56,120 bases of DNA from Burkholderiaceae bacterium (GCA_900299025.1 OMIE01000092.1:1-56120); one strand, 5' to 3'. Numbered from the stretch's first letter, positions 14,976 to 23,987 are shown. Translations and numbers: made by a program. The notes: generated from the sequence alone by a model not told the origin.

Positions 14976-16539
14976 TCAAGCGAGCGCACAGCCCCAAGCC
15001 CTGCAAGGCGCTGCACTCGCGCTGCTGACTTTAATGATTTCCCTGGGCACCTTCATGGAAATCCTCGACATCACGATTGCCAACGTTGCCGTTGCCAGCA
15101 TCGCAGGCGATTTGGGCGTATCACCCCAACAAGGCACTGCCATTATTTCTTCGTATTCGATTGCCTGCGCTGTGTCGCTTCCCTTAACTGGTTGGCTTGC
15201 AAGACGATTTGGTGAGGTTCGCGTCTTTGTAATCGCGGTGTGCGCATTCACCGCTGCAAGCCTTCTTGCCGCGCTATCAAACAGTCTAGAGATGCTAGTG
15301 AGCATGCGTTTGCTACAAGGCTTAGCGGGTGGTCCTCTCCTGCCTTTATCTCAAACTTTATTGCTTAGGTGCTATCCGCCTCAGAAGCGGGGCCAAGCCA
15401 TGGGGCTATGGGCCATGGTGGTCGTGGTCGCGCCGGTGATTGGTCCAGTACTCGGCGGCTTTTTGGTCGACCGTGTTCACTGGAGTTGGCTCTTCCTCAT
15501 CAACGGCCCTGCGGGTGTCGCAGTCGCTTACACGGTTTGGAAGCTGATGCGTTCGCGAGAGTCGGCGTGTCACCCTGTGCGGCTTGATCTTGTTGGTGTT
15601 TGTCTGTTGGTCGTTGGCGTAGCATGCCTTCAATGGGTGCTCGAACACGGCCGGGAGGAAGACTGGTTTGAGTCGCCCAATGTTATCGCCATGACCGTCA
15701 TTGCCTTGCTTTCGATTGCCTATTTTGTGGCCTGGTCATGGAACGAAAAAGAAGCAGTCGTCGATTTAAGCTTGCTCAAGGGCGTTCAATACACCACGGG
15801 TGTGAGTATGCTAACAATCGGTTTTATGACCTATTACGCTACCGTGGTTGTGTTTCCGCTTTGGCTTTTGCTTGTGATGGGCTACAACACCGTTCAAGCA
15901 GGCTTAGCTATTGCGCCTATCGCCATTTTTAATTTGGTCTTTTCACCGTTGGTTGGGCGAAACATCCATCGGCTCAATCCTCAATATTTGTCGTTGCTCT
16001 CCTTTAGCCTTTTAGCAGTGATTTCATTTTGGAATAGTACCTTCACCCTTGAGGCTGGGTACTGGGAAATCATCATGCCTCGATTGTTACAAGGATTTGG
16101 TATGGCAATATTTTTCATACCGATCCAAAGTTATATGCTTGCCGGCATCGCCAATGACCGACTAGCTGCTGCCACCGGGTTTTCAAACTTTGCACGCATG
16201 CTTGGTGCAGCGCTCGGTGCTGCGATCGGCGTCAGCGCCTGGGATCGCTGGGCAGCCGAAGCTTATGTTGAGTTGGGAAGCCGCTTGAACGCTCTCGACA
16301 CGACGACGATCGACTATTTATCGTCGATCCGTCAGCTTGGCATTGAAGGAAGCGGCGAGCTTGCAATCGCTGAGCGACTCGTGTTTGCCCAAGCCTATAT
16401 GATGGCTACCAATCGCTTTTTTTACGCCTGTGGTGTGATCTTCGCGCTGATGGCGCTTGGCTTAGTCGTCACTTGGGCTTGGCGTCCTCCTTGGGGGCGA
16501 CGGCCTGCTTTGAGTCCTCATGCAGCCAAGCACGGATGA
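14962..16539 (+). CDS. emrB: EmrB/QacA-family (DHA2) drug efflux transporter
   Basis: A 525-residue major facilitator with about 14 transmembrane segments. Motif D-like MEILDITIANVA lies in the first segment, GWLARRFGEVRVF is motif A after segment 2, and RLLQGLAGGPLLPLSQTLLL and GPVLGGFLVDRVHWSWLFLINGP (motif C region) follow, all as in EmrB/FarB. It exports hydrophobic toxicants by proton antiport with the preceding adaptor. The ATG at 14962, which overlaps emrA by 14 bases, is preferred over an earlier in-frame ATG that would overlap by 68. Its last 71 bases overlap a small minus-strand gene. Confidence 0.9.
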   Translation: MRSLDQASAQPQALQGAALALLTLMISLGTFMEILDITIANVAVASIAGDLGVSPQQGTAIISSYSIACAVSLPLTGWLARRFGEVRVFVIAVCAFTAASLLAALSNSLEMLVSMRLLQGLAGGPLLPLSQTLLLRCYPPQKRGQAMGLWAMVVVVAPVIGPVLGGFLVDRVHWSWLFLINGPAGVAVAYTVWKLMRSRESACHPVRLDLVGVCLLVVGVACLQWVLEHGREEDWFESPNVIAMTVIALLSIAYFVAWSWNEKEAVVDLSLLKGVQYTTGVSMLTIGFMTYYATVVVFPLWLLLVMGYNTVQAGLAIAPIAIFNLVFSPLVGRNIHRLNPQYLSLLSFSLLAVISFWNSTFTLEAGYWEIIMPRLLQGFGMAIFFIPIQSYMLAGIANDRLAAATGFSNFARMLGAALGAAIGVSAWDRWAAEAYVELGSRLNALDTTTIDYLSSIRQLGIEGSGELAIAERLVFAQAYMMATNRFFYACGVIFALMALGLVVTWAWRPPWGRRPALSPHAAKHG

Positions 16540-16810
16540 CCGCAACAACCGTTTGTGGGTCGGACTGAAAACTTGCTCTGACCGCATCACGCTCAAGGTC
16601 AAAGGCCGCCTCTTTCGGATCTTTGGCCGCTGAGCTTGGCTTGGCCGCGCCTGCTGCCTTAGCCTGACCCGCTGCCTTTGACGTGGCGGCTGCCCGCACT
16701 TGACTTGATGCCTGTGCCTCGCTTGCTGCCTTAGCGACCGGCTTGGCTTGCACTTTCTGCTGTTTCTCAAGCCCCAAGGATTGTTTTAATTTATTCCACA
16801 TCATCAACAA
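16469..16810 (-). CDS. Small Ala/Lys-rich protein of unknown function
   Basis: A 113-residue protein: a short basic head [16 protein letters not shown], a long Ala/Lys/Ser low-complexity middle, and a compact tail with DPQTVVAVIRAWLHED. The tail resembles the VxxVIRxWL helix found at the C-termini of some flagellar M-ring and related proteins, but that is weak. The gene starts 20 bases before the end of the FAA hydrolase gene and overlaps the 3' end of emrB antisense by 71 bases. Its first codons offer three Met; the third (MWNK) is likely the start. It may be real because of operon placement; coding evidence is otherwise modest. Confidence 0.5.
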   Translation of the reverse strand: MLMMWNKLKQSLGLEKQQKVQAKPVAKAASEAQASSQVRAAATSKAAGQAKAAGAAKPSSAAKDPKEAAFDLERDAVRASFQSDPQTVVAVIRAWLHEDSKQAVAPKEDAKPK

Positions 16811-17666
16811 TCGGGTTGCTTAAGACGCCGATACCGTCAACTTCAATCTCGCACATATCGCCCGCTTTCATAAATACCGGCGGTTTTCGCGCATAGCCAA
16901 CTCCAGCCGGTGTTCCTGTAATGATCACATCGCCCGGTTCAAGCGTCATACAAGCTGAAATAATGACCAGCGCCTCGCGCACATCAAAGAGGAAATCCTT
17001 GGTGTTTGCATCTTGCATCACTTGCCCGTTTAGCCGCGACTGTATGCGCAAACCCGCTGCGCCGAGCGGCAGCTCATCGCAAGTGACAAGCCACGGACCA
17101 AAAGGCCCGGTCGCATCAAAATTCTTCCCGATAGTCCACTGGCTGGTTTTACGCTGGAAGTCACGAATCGAAGCATCGTTAAATAAACTATATCCCGCGA
17201 CACAATCAAGCGCTTGATCGCTTCTCAGGTGGCGCGCGCGATGACCAATGATCACCGCAAGTTCTGCCTCATAATCGAGCTGATCACTCTGCCGTGGGCG
17301 AATGATCGCCTCGCCCTGACCGAGTAAGGAACTGTTAGCGCGCAGAAAGAAGCTTGGGTAATCGGGTTTGGCATGCCCACCCTCAGCAGCATGGTCTGCG
17401 TAATTCAAGCCCATGCAAATGAGCTTGCCGGGCTCAGGGATCAGAGGGGCGTAGCGAAGCGCACTGCAGTCGCGTTTCAAAGCATCGGGCGCAGTCGCTA
17501 AAGCCGCATTGATTTTCTCGAGGGCCTTAGGGATGGCCAAAAGTGCTGGCATGCTTGGTGGTGCCCAAGGCGCTATATCCTCGAGTGAATAAAACGACAG
17601 CCCTGCTGCCGAACTCAAAACACCGAGTTTGACCTGCTCACCGTCTCGAAATGAAAACAATCGCAT
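16791..17666 (-). CDS. Fumarylacetoacetate hydrolase family protein
   Basis: A 291-residue FAH-fold enzyme of the ureidoglycolate lyase/5-oxopent-3-ene-tricarboxylate decarboxylase type, which cleaves or decarboxylates keto-acid ring-fission products using a divalent metal. The metal ligands are in [11 protein letters not shown] (two Glu/Asp) and the lid Glu-His in [52 protein letters not shown] and [16 protein letters not shown] complete the family pattern. AAGGAG upstream of the ATG confirms the start. It is divergent from the SDR gene, with a shared palindrome between them, so both likely serve one catabolic pathway. Confidence 0.9.
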   Translation of the reverse strand: MRLFSFRDGEQVKLGVLSSAAGLSFYSLEDIAPWAPPSMPALLAIPKALEKINAALATAPDALKRDCSALRYAPLIPEPGKLICMGLNYADHAAEGGHAKPDYPSFFLRANSSLLGQGEAIIRPRQSDQLDYEAELAVIIGHRARHLRSDQALDCVAGYSLFNDASIRDFQRKTSQWTIGKNFDATGPFGPWLVTCDELPLGAAGLRIQSRLNGQVMQDANTKDFLFDVREALVIISACMTLEPGDVIITGTPAGVGYARKPPVFMKAGDMCEIEVDGIGVLSNPIVDDVE

Positions 17667-17684
17667 GGACCTCTCCTTGGAATG

Positions 17685-17694
17685 TCATGCATGA
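17685..17694. promoter_or_regulatory. Palindrome TCATGCATGA between FAA hydrolase and SDR genes
   Basis: A perfect 10-bp palindrome in the 65-bp divergent gap, 18 bp from the FAA hydrolase start and 37 bp from the SDR start. It is well placed to control both. GntR- and IclR-type regulators of aromatic pathways use sites of similar form, but no such regulator is in the window. Confidence 0.35.
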
Positions 17695-17731
17695 TAAGCA
17701 GATTCCACGCTTGTTCAAGGAGATCTGTTTC

Positions 17732-18490
17732 ATGTCAACGCTATCAAAAGTCGCTATCGTCACAGGCGCTGGCAGCGGCGTAGGCCGCGCCGTGAGTTTG
17801 GCCTTTCTTGGAGCAGGCTATCGCGTTGTGCTTGCAGGTCGCAGACAAGACACCTTGCATGAAACCATAGCGATGGCGCAAGACGCTCAAGGCAGAGCGC
17901 TCGCTAAAGTTACCGACGTTTGCGACGCCTCTTCAATCGACGATCTTTTTGACGCCTGCGTTGCCGCCTTTGGGCGGCTTGATGTGCTCTTTAACAACGC
18001 AGGTATTGGTGCCCCTGCCGTACCCATTGATGAGTTGCCGATCGAGACCTGGCGACATGTGGTCGACACGAACCTCACCGGTTCGTTTCTTTGCACCCGT
18101 GCGGCTGTTAAACAAATGAAATCGCAAGACCCCCAAGGCGGAAGAATTATTAATAATGGATCGATCTCTGCTTATGCACCTCGACCCAATTCGATCGCAT
18201 ACACCGCAACCAAACACGCGATGACAGGCCTCACAAGGTCTACAGCACTCGATGGGCGTCGATTTAATATCGCCTGCGGTCAAATCGATATAGGTAATGC
18301 CGAAACGCCGATGGCCGCTCGGATGGCCAAAGGCGTGCCGCAGGCCAACGGCGAGATCGCAGCAGAGCCTTTAATGGATGTGACCCATGTTGGCCAATCG
18401 GTACTCCACATGGCCGAGTTACCCCTGCAAAGTAATGTACTTTTCATGACGGTAATGGCAACCAATATGCCCTATGTGGGCCGCGGATAG
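17732..18490 (+). CDS. Short-chain dehydrogenase/reductase
   Basis: A 252-residue classical SDR. The cofactor loop is [11 protein letters not shown], then NNAGIGAPA, the catalytic Ser in [10 protein letters not shown] and the YxxxK pair in [10 protein letters not shown]. Arg-Arg after the second strand (LAGRRQD) suggests NADP preference. The ATG at 17732 follows AAGGAG by ten bases; an in-frame ATG 27 codons earlier would run through the control region. The amidase gene starts 19 bases after its stop. Oxidation of a hydroxy acid or alcohol intermediate in the neighbouring catabolic route is likely; the substrate is unknown. Confidence 0.88.
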   Translation: MSTLSKVAIVTGAGSGVGRAVSLAFLGAGYRVVLAGRRQDTLHETIAMAQDAQGRALAKVTDVCDASSIDDLFDACVAAFGRLDVLFNNAGIGAPAVPIDELPIETWRHVVDTNLTGSFLCTRAAVKQMKSQDPQGGRIINNGSISAYAPRPNSIAYTATKHAMTGLTRSTALDGRRFNIACGQIDIGNAETPMAARMAKGVPQANGEIAAEPLMDVTHVGQSVLHMAELPLQSNVLFMTVMATNMPYVGRG

Positions 18491-18509
18491 TTTTGAGGCT
18501 AACATCGTT

Positions 18510-20000
18510 ATGAAATCGCTTTATCCACAAGCCTTTGAATCGGCCATCGCGATTGCAAACCGCGTCAAGCGCGGGACCTTGAAAGCAAGCGATGTGCTTT
18601 CGGCGCAAATCGAACGCATCCAAAAGCACGATCAAGCAATAAATGCGGTGGTCGTGCGCGATTTTGATCAGGCAAGACTTGCAGCCGAGCGTATTGATCG
18701 AATCGTGCAACGTGGCTCCGAACGCCAAAAGCAAGCCCTTGGCCCGCTTGCAGGCGTACCGATCACGGTTAAGGAGTCCTATGATCTTGCCGGTCTGCCA
18801 AGTACTTTTGGTCGGGTCGAGATGCGCGCCAACATCGCCCAATCAGATGCGCTCATGGTTTCAAGGCTCAAGCAAGCAGGCGCGATTGTGATGGGCAAGA
18901 CCAATGTGCCCGTGCGCCTTTCAGATTGGCAAAGTTTTAACCCGATTTATGGCACAACAAATAATCCCTACGACCTCACACGTGTTCCGGGTGGATCGAG
19001 TGGCGGGGGTGCAGCAGCGCTTGCCGCAGGGTTCAGTTTTCTAGAACTTGGCAGCGATATCGGCGGATCAATCCGCGGACCGGCACATTTTTGCGGTGTT
19101 TTTGGGCATAAGCCAAGCATCGGCGTGCTGAGCGGTGAAGGCCATGCCTTACCCGATGCTCTGGCAACCGCCGATTTAGTCGCCTATGGGCCATTAGCAA
19201 GACATGCGCGTGATCTTAAGCTCAGCTTTGATGTTGCGCTCGGCGAGGATCTTGCAGGGTATGGCTTGGTCAAGCCCGCAGCGCGCCTGGCAAGGCCCAG
19301 TGGCTGGCGGGTTGCTTTGCTAAGCGATGCCAAAACTTGTCCGGTCGATCGAGAAATTGTCAAGGGACTTGAAGCGCTGGGTGATCGGCTCGAAAAGCTA
19401 GGCATGAAGGTACAACGCAAAGGTCCTCCTATTGAATTGGAGCATTTGCACAAGCTCTACATTCGCTTGCTGCGCGCCGCAACCTCGCGTGGCCTATCGG
19501 ATCAGGCCTTCAAGGAGCAGGCCGAAGTGGCCGAGGCCTATCGTCATGGCACGCGCCAGGAGCGAAAAGGCTACGATTACTACGCTTGGATGGTGCAAGC
19601 CAACACCATGACTCACCGTGAGTGGTTACAGGCACACGAAGAGCGCATGGCGATGGCTCGTACTTGGGGAGCGTGGTTTGAAGAAGTCGACGTCCTACTT
19701 TGCCCTGTTGCATCAATGCCCGCCTTTCATCACATGCAATCGGGGGAACGCTGGGAGCGCATGATTGCGGTCAATGGTCAGCAACAACCCTCAACCCAGA
19801 CCATGTTTTGGGCAGGGATGTCAACCCTTTGTGGTCTTCCCGGCACCGCGGTTCCCGCAGGACAAACGACAAAGGGACTTCCCTTTGGTGTGCAGGTCAT
19901 AGGGCCGCGCGACGGTGACCAGATCACCCTTGCCTTTGCCGAATTACTCGAGAAGTACGCTGGCTGCCAATTCCAACCACCCCCGGCGTTTGCATCCTAG
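18510..20000 (+). CDS. Amidase signature family enzyme
   Basis: A 496-residue amidase. The Ser-cisSer-Lys triad is visible: Lys in GVPITVKESYDLAG, the cis Ser in VPGGSSGGGAAALAAG and the nucleophile Ser in GSDIGGSIRGPAHFCG. The ending GLPFGVQVIGPRDGDQITLAFA is the family C-terminus. It hydrolyses an amide or carbamoyl bond of a small molecule; a GatA role is unlikely because no gatC/gatB is adjacent. The start at 18510 is chosen for family length, with a distant GAGG upstream. Its end overlaps the convergent glycine-zipper gene by four bases. Confidence 0.9.
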   Translation: MKSLYPQAFESAIAIANRVKRGTLKASDVLSAQIERIQKHDQAINAVVVRDFDQARLAAERIDRIVQRGSERQKQALGPLAGVPITVKESYDLAGLPSTFGRVEMRANIAQSDALMVSRLKQAGAIVMGKTNVPVRLSDWQSFNPIYGTTNNPYDLTRVPGGSSGGGAAALAAGFSFLELGSDIGGSIRGPAHFCGVFGHKPSIGVLSGEGHALPDALATADLVAYGPLARHARDLKLSFDVALGEDLAGYGLVKPAARLARPSGWRVALLSDAKTCPVDREIVKGLEALGDRLEKLGMKVQRKGPPIELEHLHKLYIRLLRAATSRGLSDQAFKEQAEVAEAYRHGTRQERKGYDYYAWMVQANTMTHREWLQAHEERMAMARTWGAWFEEVDVLLCPVASMPAFHHMQSGERWERMIAVNGQQQPSTQTMFWAGMSTLCGLPGTAVPAGQTTKGLPFGVQVIGPRDGDQITLAFAELLEKYAGCQFQPPPAFAS

Positions 20001-20716
20001 TATCTGCGGCGACGCTGATCGATCGGCGCATAGGTTGTCAGTGGCGCTGCCATCAGATAACTGGGATCCGGCGTAATGACCAAGGGGAGCGTTTCTCCGG
20101 GATCGCGGTTTAGCTGGGCGCTATACTGCCTACCAGCGTATTCATACACGACGGTATAGCCGGCAACCCGGGTCTCAAGCGCCTGGCTGCCCTGACAAAC
20201 AATCGCAGGTGCGGCTGGCAAGGGCCCAATAGGTGCCACGGCACCTGGAGCACCCGCAGGATTTGAGGTGATGGCCACAGCAGCCTCGCCGCCGGCCTGA
20301 CTAATCGGCGCAGCCGTCCCTAAATGGCTACCTGCTGCTGCAGGCGCATTATCAACCCTGTCACCAATGATAGCGCCAGTTGCTGCACCGATCGCTGCAG
20401 CAGCAACCCGACCATCGCCGCGCCCCACCGTGCTGCCAAGCAATCCACCGGCGATGGCTCCCACAACAGCGCCTGCGTTGGAGCGCTCCGCATGAACTGC
20501 GGGCGCAGGGGCAAGTCGCTGTGCGCAATAAGATGAGGGCACGAGCACTTGTTGTAGATTTGCGGTTCGAGAGATCACGCGCGCCGCATCCTGGGCATGA
20601 GCAAGCCCAGTCCATGCCAGGCAAAAAAGGCTTGTCAGTGCTGCCATGCTTCGAAAAGCCTTGATCGTCGACAAGGCCAAATGGCTGGGAAGGTTGTTTG
20701 TCATATGCTCTTTCAT
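19997..20716 (-). CDS. Glycine-zipper 2TM domain periplasmic/outer-membrane protein
   Basis: A 239-residue exported protein. A signal peptide spans about residues 15-41 (AALTSLFCLAWTGLAHAQ). A glycine-zipper segment follows at about 79-117 (NAGAVVGAIAGGLLGSTVGR, then AAAAIGAATGAIIGD), then an Ala/Pro-rich linker and a C-terminal part with GYTVVYEYAGRQYSAQLNRDPG, as in SlyB/17-kDa-antigen-like proteins of Burkholderiales. It is not a lipoprotein by sequence (no lipobox Cys). It probably stabilises the envelope. The start has GGTGG five bases upstream; a second in-frame ATG lies four codons in. Confidence 0.8.
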   Translation of the reverse strand: MKEHMTNNLPSHLALSTIKAFRSMAALTSLFCLAWTGLAHAQDAARVISRTANLQQVLVPSSYCAQRLAPAPAVHAERSNAGAVVGAIAGGLLGSTVGRGDGRVAAAAIGAATGAIIGDRVDNAPAAAGSHLGTAAPISQAGGEAAVAITSNPAGAPGAVAPIGPLPAAPAIVCQGSQALETRVAGYTVVYEYAGRQYSAQLNRDPGETLPLVITPDPSYLMAAPLTTYAPIDQRRRRY

Positions 20717-20815
20717 ATCGCCACCCTTATTTCGAGACTGAGGACCAGTTCGCCATCATATGTTTAGGATACTTCGCAATGATGCCTTTAAACATCGTCA
20801 TTACCTCTTCAATGC

Positions 20816-21490
20816 ATGAGCGCCGCCCTGGTTGACTTAGAAGGCTTGAAATTTTCCTGGGGTGCGAAGGAAACTTTGATCGATCTCCCTCGCTGGCAGG
20901 TTCAGGCGGGCGAACAGCTCCTGATTAGCGGCCCTAGTGGATGCGGCAAGAGCACCTTGCTCGCACTGATCGCTGGCATCATGGTTGCACCCAAGGGTTC
21001 GGTCAAATTGCTCGGGGTTGATCTTGCCAGCCTCACAGCAGCCCACAGAGACCGCTTTCGCGCTGACCATATCGGCATCGTTTTCCAACAATTCAATTTG
21101 ATTCCCTATTTAAGTGCGCTCGACAATATGGTGCTTGCCTGCCGACTAAGTTCCCGCCGCAGTCAGTCATTCAGTACGGTTAACAGTATGCGAGATGCAG
21201 CGAGAAAGCTGGCGAATGATCTCGATCTTGACGCTAAAGCCATAGCTCGACCGGTTACCCAACTTTCGATTGGCCAGCAACAACGTGTCGCCGCCGTGCG
21301 AGCGCTGCTCGGTGAGCCCGAATTATTGCTGGCCGATGAGCCAAGCTCAGCACTTGATGCAAAGCGTGAGTCACAACTCATCGATCTGCTCACCCGTCAA
21401 TGCCGGCGCCAGGGAACAGCGCTGATTTTGGTAAGCCACCACCAAGCCCTTGAAAAGCATGTTGACCGCCATTGGCGTATGTCGCTATAG
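20816..21490 (+). CDS. ABC transporter ATPase, LolD/MacB-like
   Basis: A 224-residue ATPase. Walker A is SGPSGCGKSTLL, the Q-loop is GIVFQQFNLIPYLSA, the signature is LSIGQQQRVAAVRAL (SIGQQ replacing the usual SGGQQ), Walker B is LLLADEPSSALD and the switch His lies in LVSHH. The size and Q-loop sequence fit the LolD/MacB/FtsE branch that works with FtsX-fold permeases. The permease gene follows after 21 bp. In Pseudomonas a similar ATPase-permease-DUF3299 set belongs to a zinc-responsive (Zur) operon; no convincing Zur box is seen upstream here. No good ribosome binding site precedes the ATG. Confidence 0.9.
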   Translation: MSAALVDLEGLKFSWGAKETLIDLPRWQVQAGEQLLISGPSGCGKSTLLALIAGIMVAPKGSVKLLGVDLASLTAAHRDRFRADHIGIVFQQFNLIPYLSALDNMVLACRLSSRRSQSFSTVNSMRDAARKLANDLDLDAKAIARPVTQLSIGQQQRVAAVRALLGEPELLLADEPSSALDAKRESQLIDLLTRQCRRQGTALILVSHHQALEKHVDRHWRMSL

Positions 21491-21511
21491 CAACTAAACG
21501 CCCACTTAATC

Positions 21512-22843
21512 ATGTCGTCTCAACGATCTTTCAGCCAAACCGCAGCGCTCATCTTTGAGCTCGCAAGTAAGAGCCTTTGGCATCGCCGAATTGCGCTCAG
21601 TTTACTCATACTAGCCATGTCTTTATCTTGTGCGTTATTGTTTTTTATAGAACGTTTACGCGTCGATATCAAAACATCGTTTGCCCAGTCGATTAGCGGT
21701 ACCGATTTACTGGTTGGCCCAAAGGGTCATCCTGCTCAGTTACTGCTTTCGACCGTCTTTCATCTGGGCGAGCCACGTGAAGCCCTAGCCTTTGAAAGCT
21801 TGAAATGGCTTCGCGCATTAGACTCGGTCGCATGGGCTGTTCCTATTTCGCTGGGCGACTCGCATGGGCCTTATCGGGTGATCGGCACCGAGCATCAATT
21901 CTTTGAACATATTCGTACCGGTGAAGCTGAACCGCTTGTTTTTACCCAAGGTAAGGCCTTTACAGGATTATGGGAGGTCGTCATCGGTGCCTCCGTGGCC
22001 AGGCAATTGGGCTACAAGCTCGATGCCTCGATTGTTCTGGAACACGGCTTACCAAGCGATGAGTCACAAACTAAGCCCTCAATCGCTCCAAAGAGCTTTG
22101 GCGTATCGGCAAGTCACGAGGACAAACCATTTCGCGTGGTTGGTCTGCTTGCGCCAACGGGTACTGCGATTGATCGAAGTTTATTTGTATCGCTTGAATC
22201 GATCGAGGCTTTGCATGTGGGCTGGCAGGCCGGTGCGCCAATACCAGGATTGAAGCTATCGGAAGCGATGGTTAGAAAGTTTGACCTAAGTCCTAAGCAA
22301 ATCAGCGCGGTTTACATTGGGCTCAAGCAACGCAACCTTCTCTTTCGTACCCAGCGTCAAATCGAATCGGGTGGTGCTGCCGCCATGACGGCCGCCGCAC
22401 CTGGGCTTGCGCTTGCCGATCTCTGGCAGCTTATCGGTAAAGCGGAGGCTGGGTTTTCTCTGCTCGCTTTTGTTATGCTTATTGTATCCATGCTCGGCAT
22501 GGGCGCAAGTTTGCTGGCTTCGATGCGTGAGCGCGAGCGCGAGCTTTCACTGCTTCGAGTGCTCGGTGCGCGACCCTGGCAAATCGCCCTCCTCGTGGTG
22601 GTCGAAGCCTTGCTTGCAGCAAGCCTTGCCCTGGTATGTTCATTATTAAGCCTAAGCGCCTTGATATTCTTTTTCCGAGAGGCGCTCCTGGTTGAAGCTG
22701 GCCTTCGCATGTCCGCGCAATGGCTTCGCTATGACGAATGGCCCTTTGTCGCTTCGGTTTATGCTTGCGCCTTGTTGGTAAGTTTGCTGCCCGCTTTGCG
22801 AGCTTATCGCATCTCCCTACAACAAGGCATGATGGAGCGCTAG
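21512..22843 (+). CDS. ABC transporter permease, FtsX/MacB fold
   Basis: A 443-residue permease with one N-terminal transmembrane helix (about 27-47), a large periplasmic MacB-type domain (about 50-290) and three C-terminal helices (about 315-340, 365-390, 412-432). The FtsX-like signature MRERERELSLLRVLGARPWQIALLV follows the second helix. It is co-transcribed with the ATPase and with the DUF3299 gene, which starts three bases after its stop. The complex is expected to extract a lipoprotein or move a substrate in the periplasm rather than import nutrients; its cargo is not known. Confidence 0.88.
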   Translation: MSSQRSFSQTAALIFELASKSLWHRRIALSLLILAMSLSCALLFFIERLRVDIKTSFAQSISGTDLLVGPKGHPAQLLLSTVFHLGEPREALAFESLKWLRALDSVAWAVPISLGDSHGPYRVIGTEHQFFEHIRTGEAEPLVFTQGKAFTGLWEVVIGASVARQLGYKLDASIVLEHGLPSDESQTKPSIAPKSFGVSASHEDKPFRVVGLLAPTGTAIDRSLFVSLESIEALHVGWQAGAPIPGLKLSEAMVRKFDLSPKQISAVYIGLKQRNLLFRTQRQIESGGAAAMTAAAPGLALADLWQLIGKAEAGFSLLAFVMLIVSMLGMGASLLASMRERERELSLLRVLGARPWQIALLVVVEALLAASLALVCSLLSLSALIFFFREALLVEAGLRMSAQWLRYDEWPFVASVYACALLVSLLPALRAYRISLQQGMMER

Positions 22844-22845
22844 GC

Positions 22846-23421
22846 ATGATCGACCCGGTTTCAAAGGCCCGTATGCGACGAGGCTTACTTGCACTTAGCC
22901 TGCTTCCAACGGCCATCGCCCTACTGAAATCACCCGGTGTGCTTTCGCAAACTCAGAACAAGGTTCGCGATTTGAGCTGGGATGATTTGATTCCAGCCGA
23001 CTGGAAGCCCGAAAAGTTGCTCGAGGGCATGAATTTTGCACTCTTACAAGACGGCGATCCTCGCGCAAACGAAGCGATGGCCAAACTGCGCGAACTTTGG
23101 GATAAGGCGCCAGCAGTCAACAGCCTACACGGCCAGCATATCCGTTTGCCGGGTTTTGTCGCGCCGCTTGAGCGAAGTGCGAAAGGCATCAGTGAGTTCT
23201 TACTCGTACCCTACTTTGGCGCATGTATCCACTCACCGCCTCCCCCGGCAAACCAAATCGTTCATGTTATAAGTACTGAACCGATTAGCGAAAAAACCGC
23301 GCAAGCAGCCGTTTGGGTGAGCGGTCGGCTTGATGTGGTTCGCTTTGAGTCTGCCCTCGGTGTATCAGGTTATCGCATGCCGCAATCCAAAGTACAGGTC
23401 TATCAGGGCAAGAAAAATTAG
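22846..23421 (+). CDS. DUF3299 periplasmic protein
   Basis: A 191-residue protein with an N-terminal export signal headed by MRRGLLALSLLPTAIA. The mature part has WDDLIPADWKPE, LHGQHIRLPGFVAPLE and LVPYFGACIHSPPPPANQIV, the diagnostic DUF3299 block, with a Cys-His pair that could bind metal. Family members sit next to a LolD/FtsX-like ABC pair, as here, and in Pseudomonas such a cluster is Zur-controlled, so a zinc-related role is a fair inference. The DUF2796 protein that usually accompanies the set is absent. Its stop lies inside the first copy of a 22-bp direct repeat. Confidence 0.82.
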   Translation: MIDPVSKARMRRGLLALSLLPTAIALLKSPGVLSQTQNKVRDLSWDDLIPADWKPEKLLEGMNFALLQDGDPRANEAMAKLRELWDKAPAVNSLHGQHIRLPGFVAPLERSAKGISEFLLVPYFGACIHSPPPPANQIVHVISTEPISEKTAQAAVWVSGRLDVVRFESALGVSGYRMPQSKVQVYQGKKN

Positions 23422-23476
23422 ATCGGTCTACTCATGATATAAGGGAGCGAAACATTAGATCGATCTACTCATGGTA
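23418..23476. repeat. Imperfect 22-bp direct repeat
   Basis: Two copies, 23418-23439 and 23455-23476, with 20 of 22 bases identical and a 37-bp period. The shared core is TTAGATCG(G/A)TCTACTCATG. The first copy includes the stop codon of the DUF3299 gene and the second abuts the end of the convergent gene, so the whole convergent gap consists of this duplication. No terminator is seen there. Confidence 0.7.
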
Positions 23477-23477
23477 A

Positions 23478-23987
23478 TTATGAACGAATTGCTGCAAGTA
23501 ATTGTGTTCGTGTGAAACGCCCGTTTTTTCGAAACGGGATGCGAAAAAGGCCGCCCAACTCAGCCGTACCTTCAATATCATAGCGAAGGCCCTCGCCAAA
23601 CAGGGCCACCAAGCCTCGATCGATCGCACCAGGAATCGCACGCAGCGGAATCAGCACACGAAAGCTCGCATCGGCACTACCTAAAGCGGGCAAACGCAAA
23701 CTTTCAGTTGTTTGACCCTTGGCTAGTTCGCGCTCTTCGATACGTGCGAGAAACTGTATCGTTGAAAGCGGAATAGGCACAGGATTACTATTATCAAGCT
23801 TTAGCACAACCAGCAAACGCAACTGCTCACGATCAATACCCTGAAGCTGCACCTCTTTGACCGCAACCTCGGGGGCACCTATCGCCTGAACTCGCGGTGG
23901 CTGCAGCAACAGGGCTACCCCTAGACTCTGACCCAGGAGCGGCGCAGTCATCGCAGTCCTCGCAAAACATCGGCGTGAAAACTTCAT
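23478..23987 (-). CDS. LEA type-2/WHy-like exported protein
   Basis: A 169-residue exported protein with a signal peptide (MKFSRRCFARTAMTAPLLGQ and a hydrophobic run). The mature domain VAVKEVQLQGIDREQLRLLV, then LKLDNSNPVPIPLSTIQFLA, is the beta-rich LEA-2/WHy pattern (water stress and hypersensitive response), including the Asn-Pro in NSNPVPI. In bacteria such proteins are periplasmic and of unclear role. The ATG at 23987 is chosen since GGGAGG lies four bases upstream and it overlaps the metallophosphoesterase stop by four bases; longer in-frame starts would lie inside that gene. It is the last gene of a three-gene minus operon. Confidence 0.75.
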   Translation of the reverse strand: MKFSRRCFARTAMTAPLLGQSLGVALLLQPPRVQAIGAPEVAVKEVQLQGIDREQLRLLVVLKLDNSNPVPIPLSTIQFLARIEERELAKGQTTESLRLPALGSADASFRVLIPLRAIPGAIDRGLVALFGEGLRYDIEGTAELGGLFRIPFRKNGRFTRTQLLAAIRS

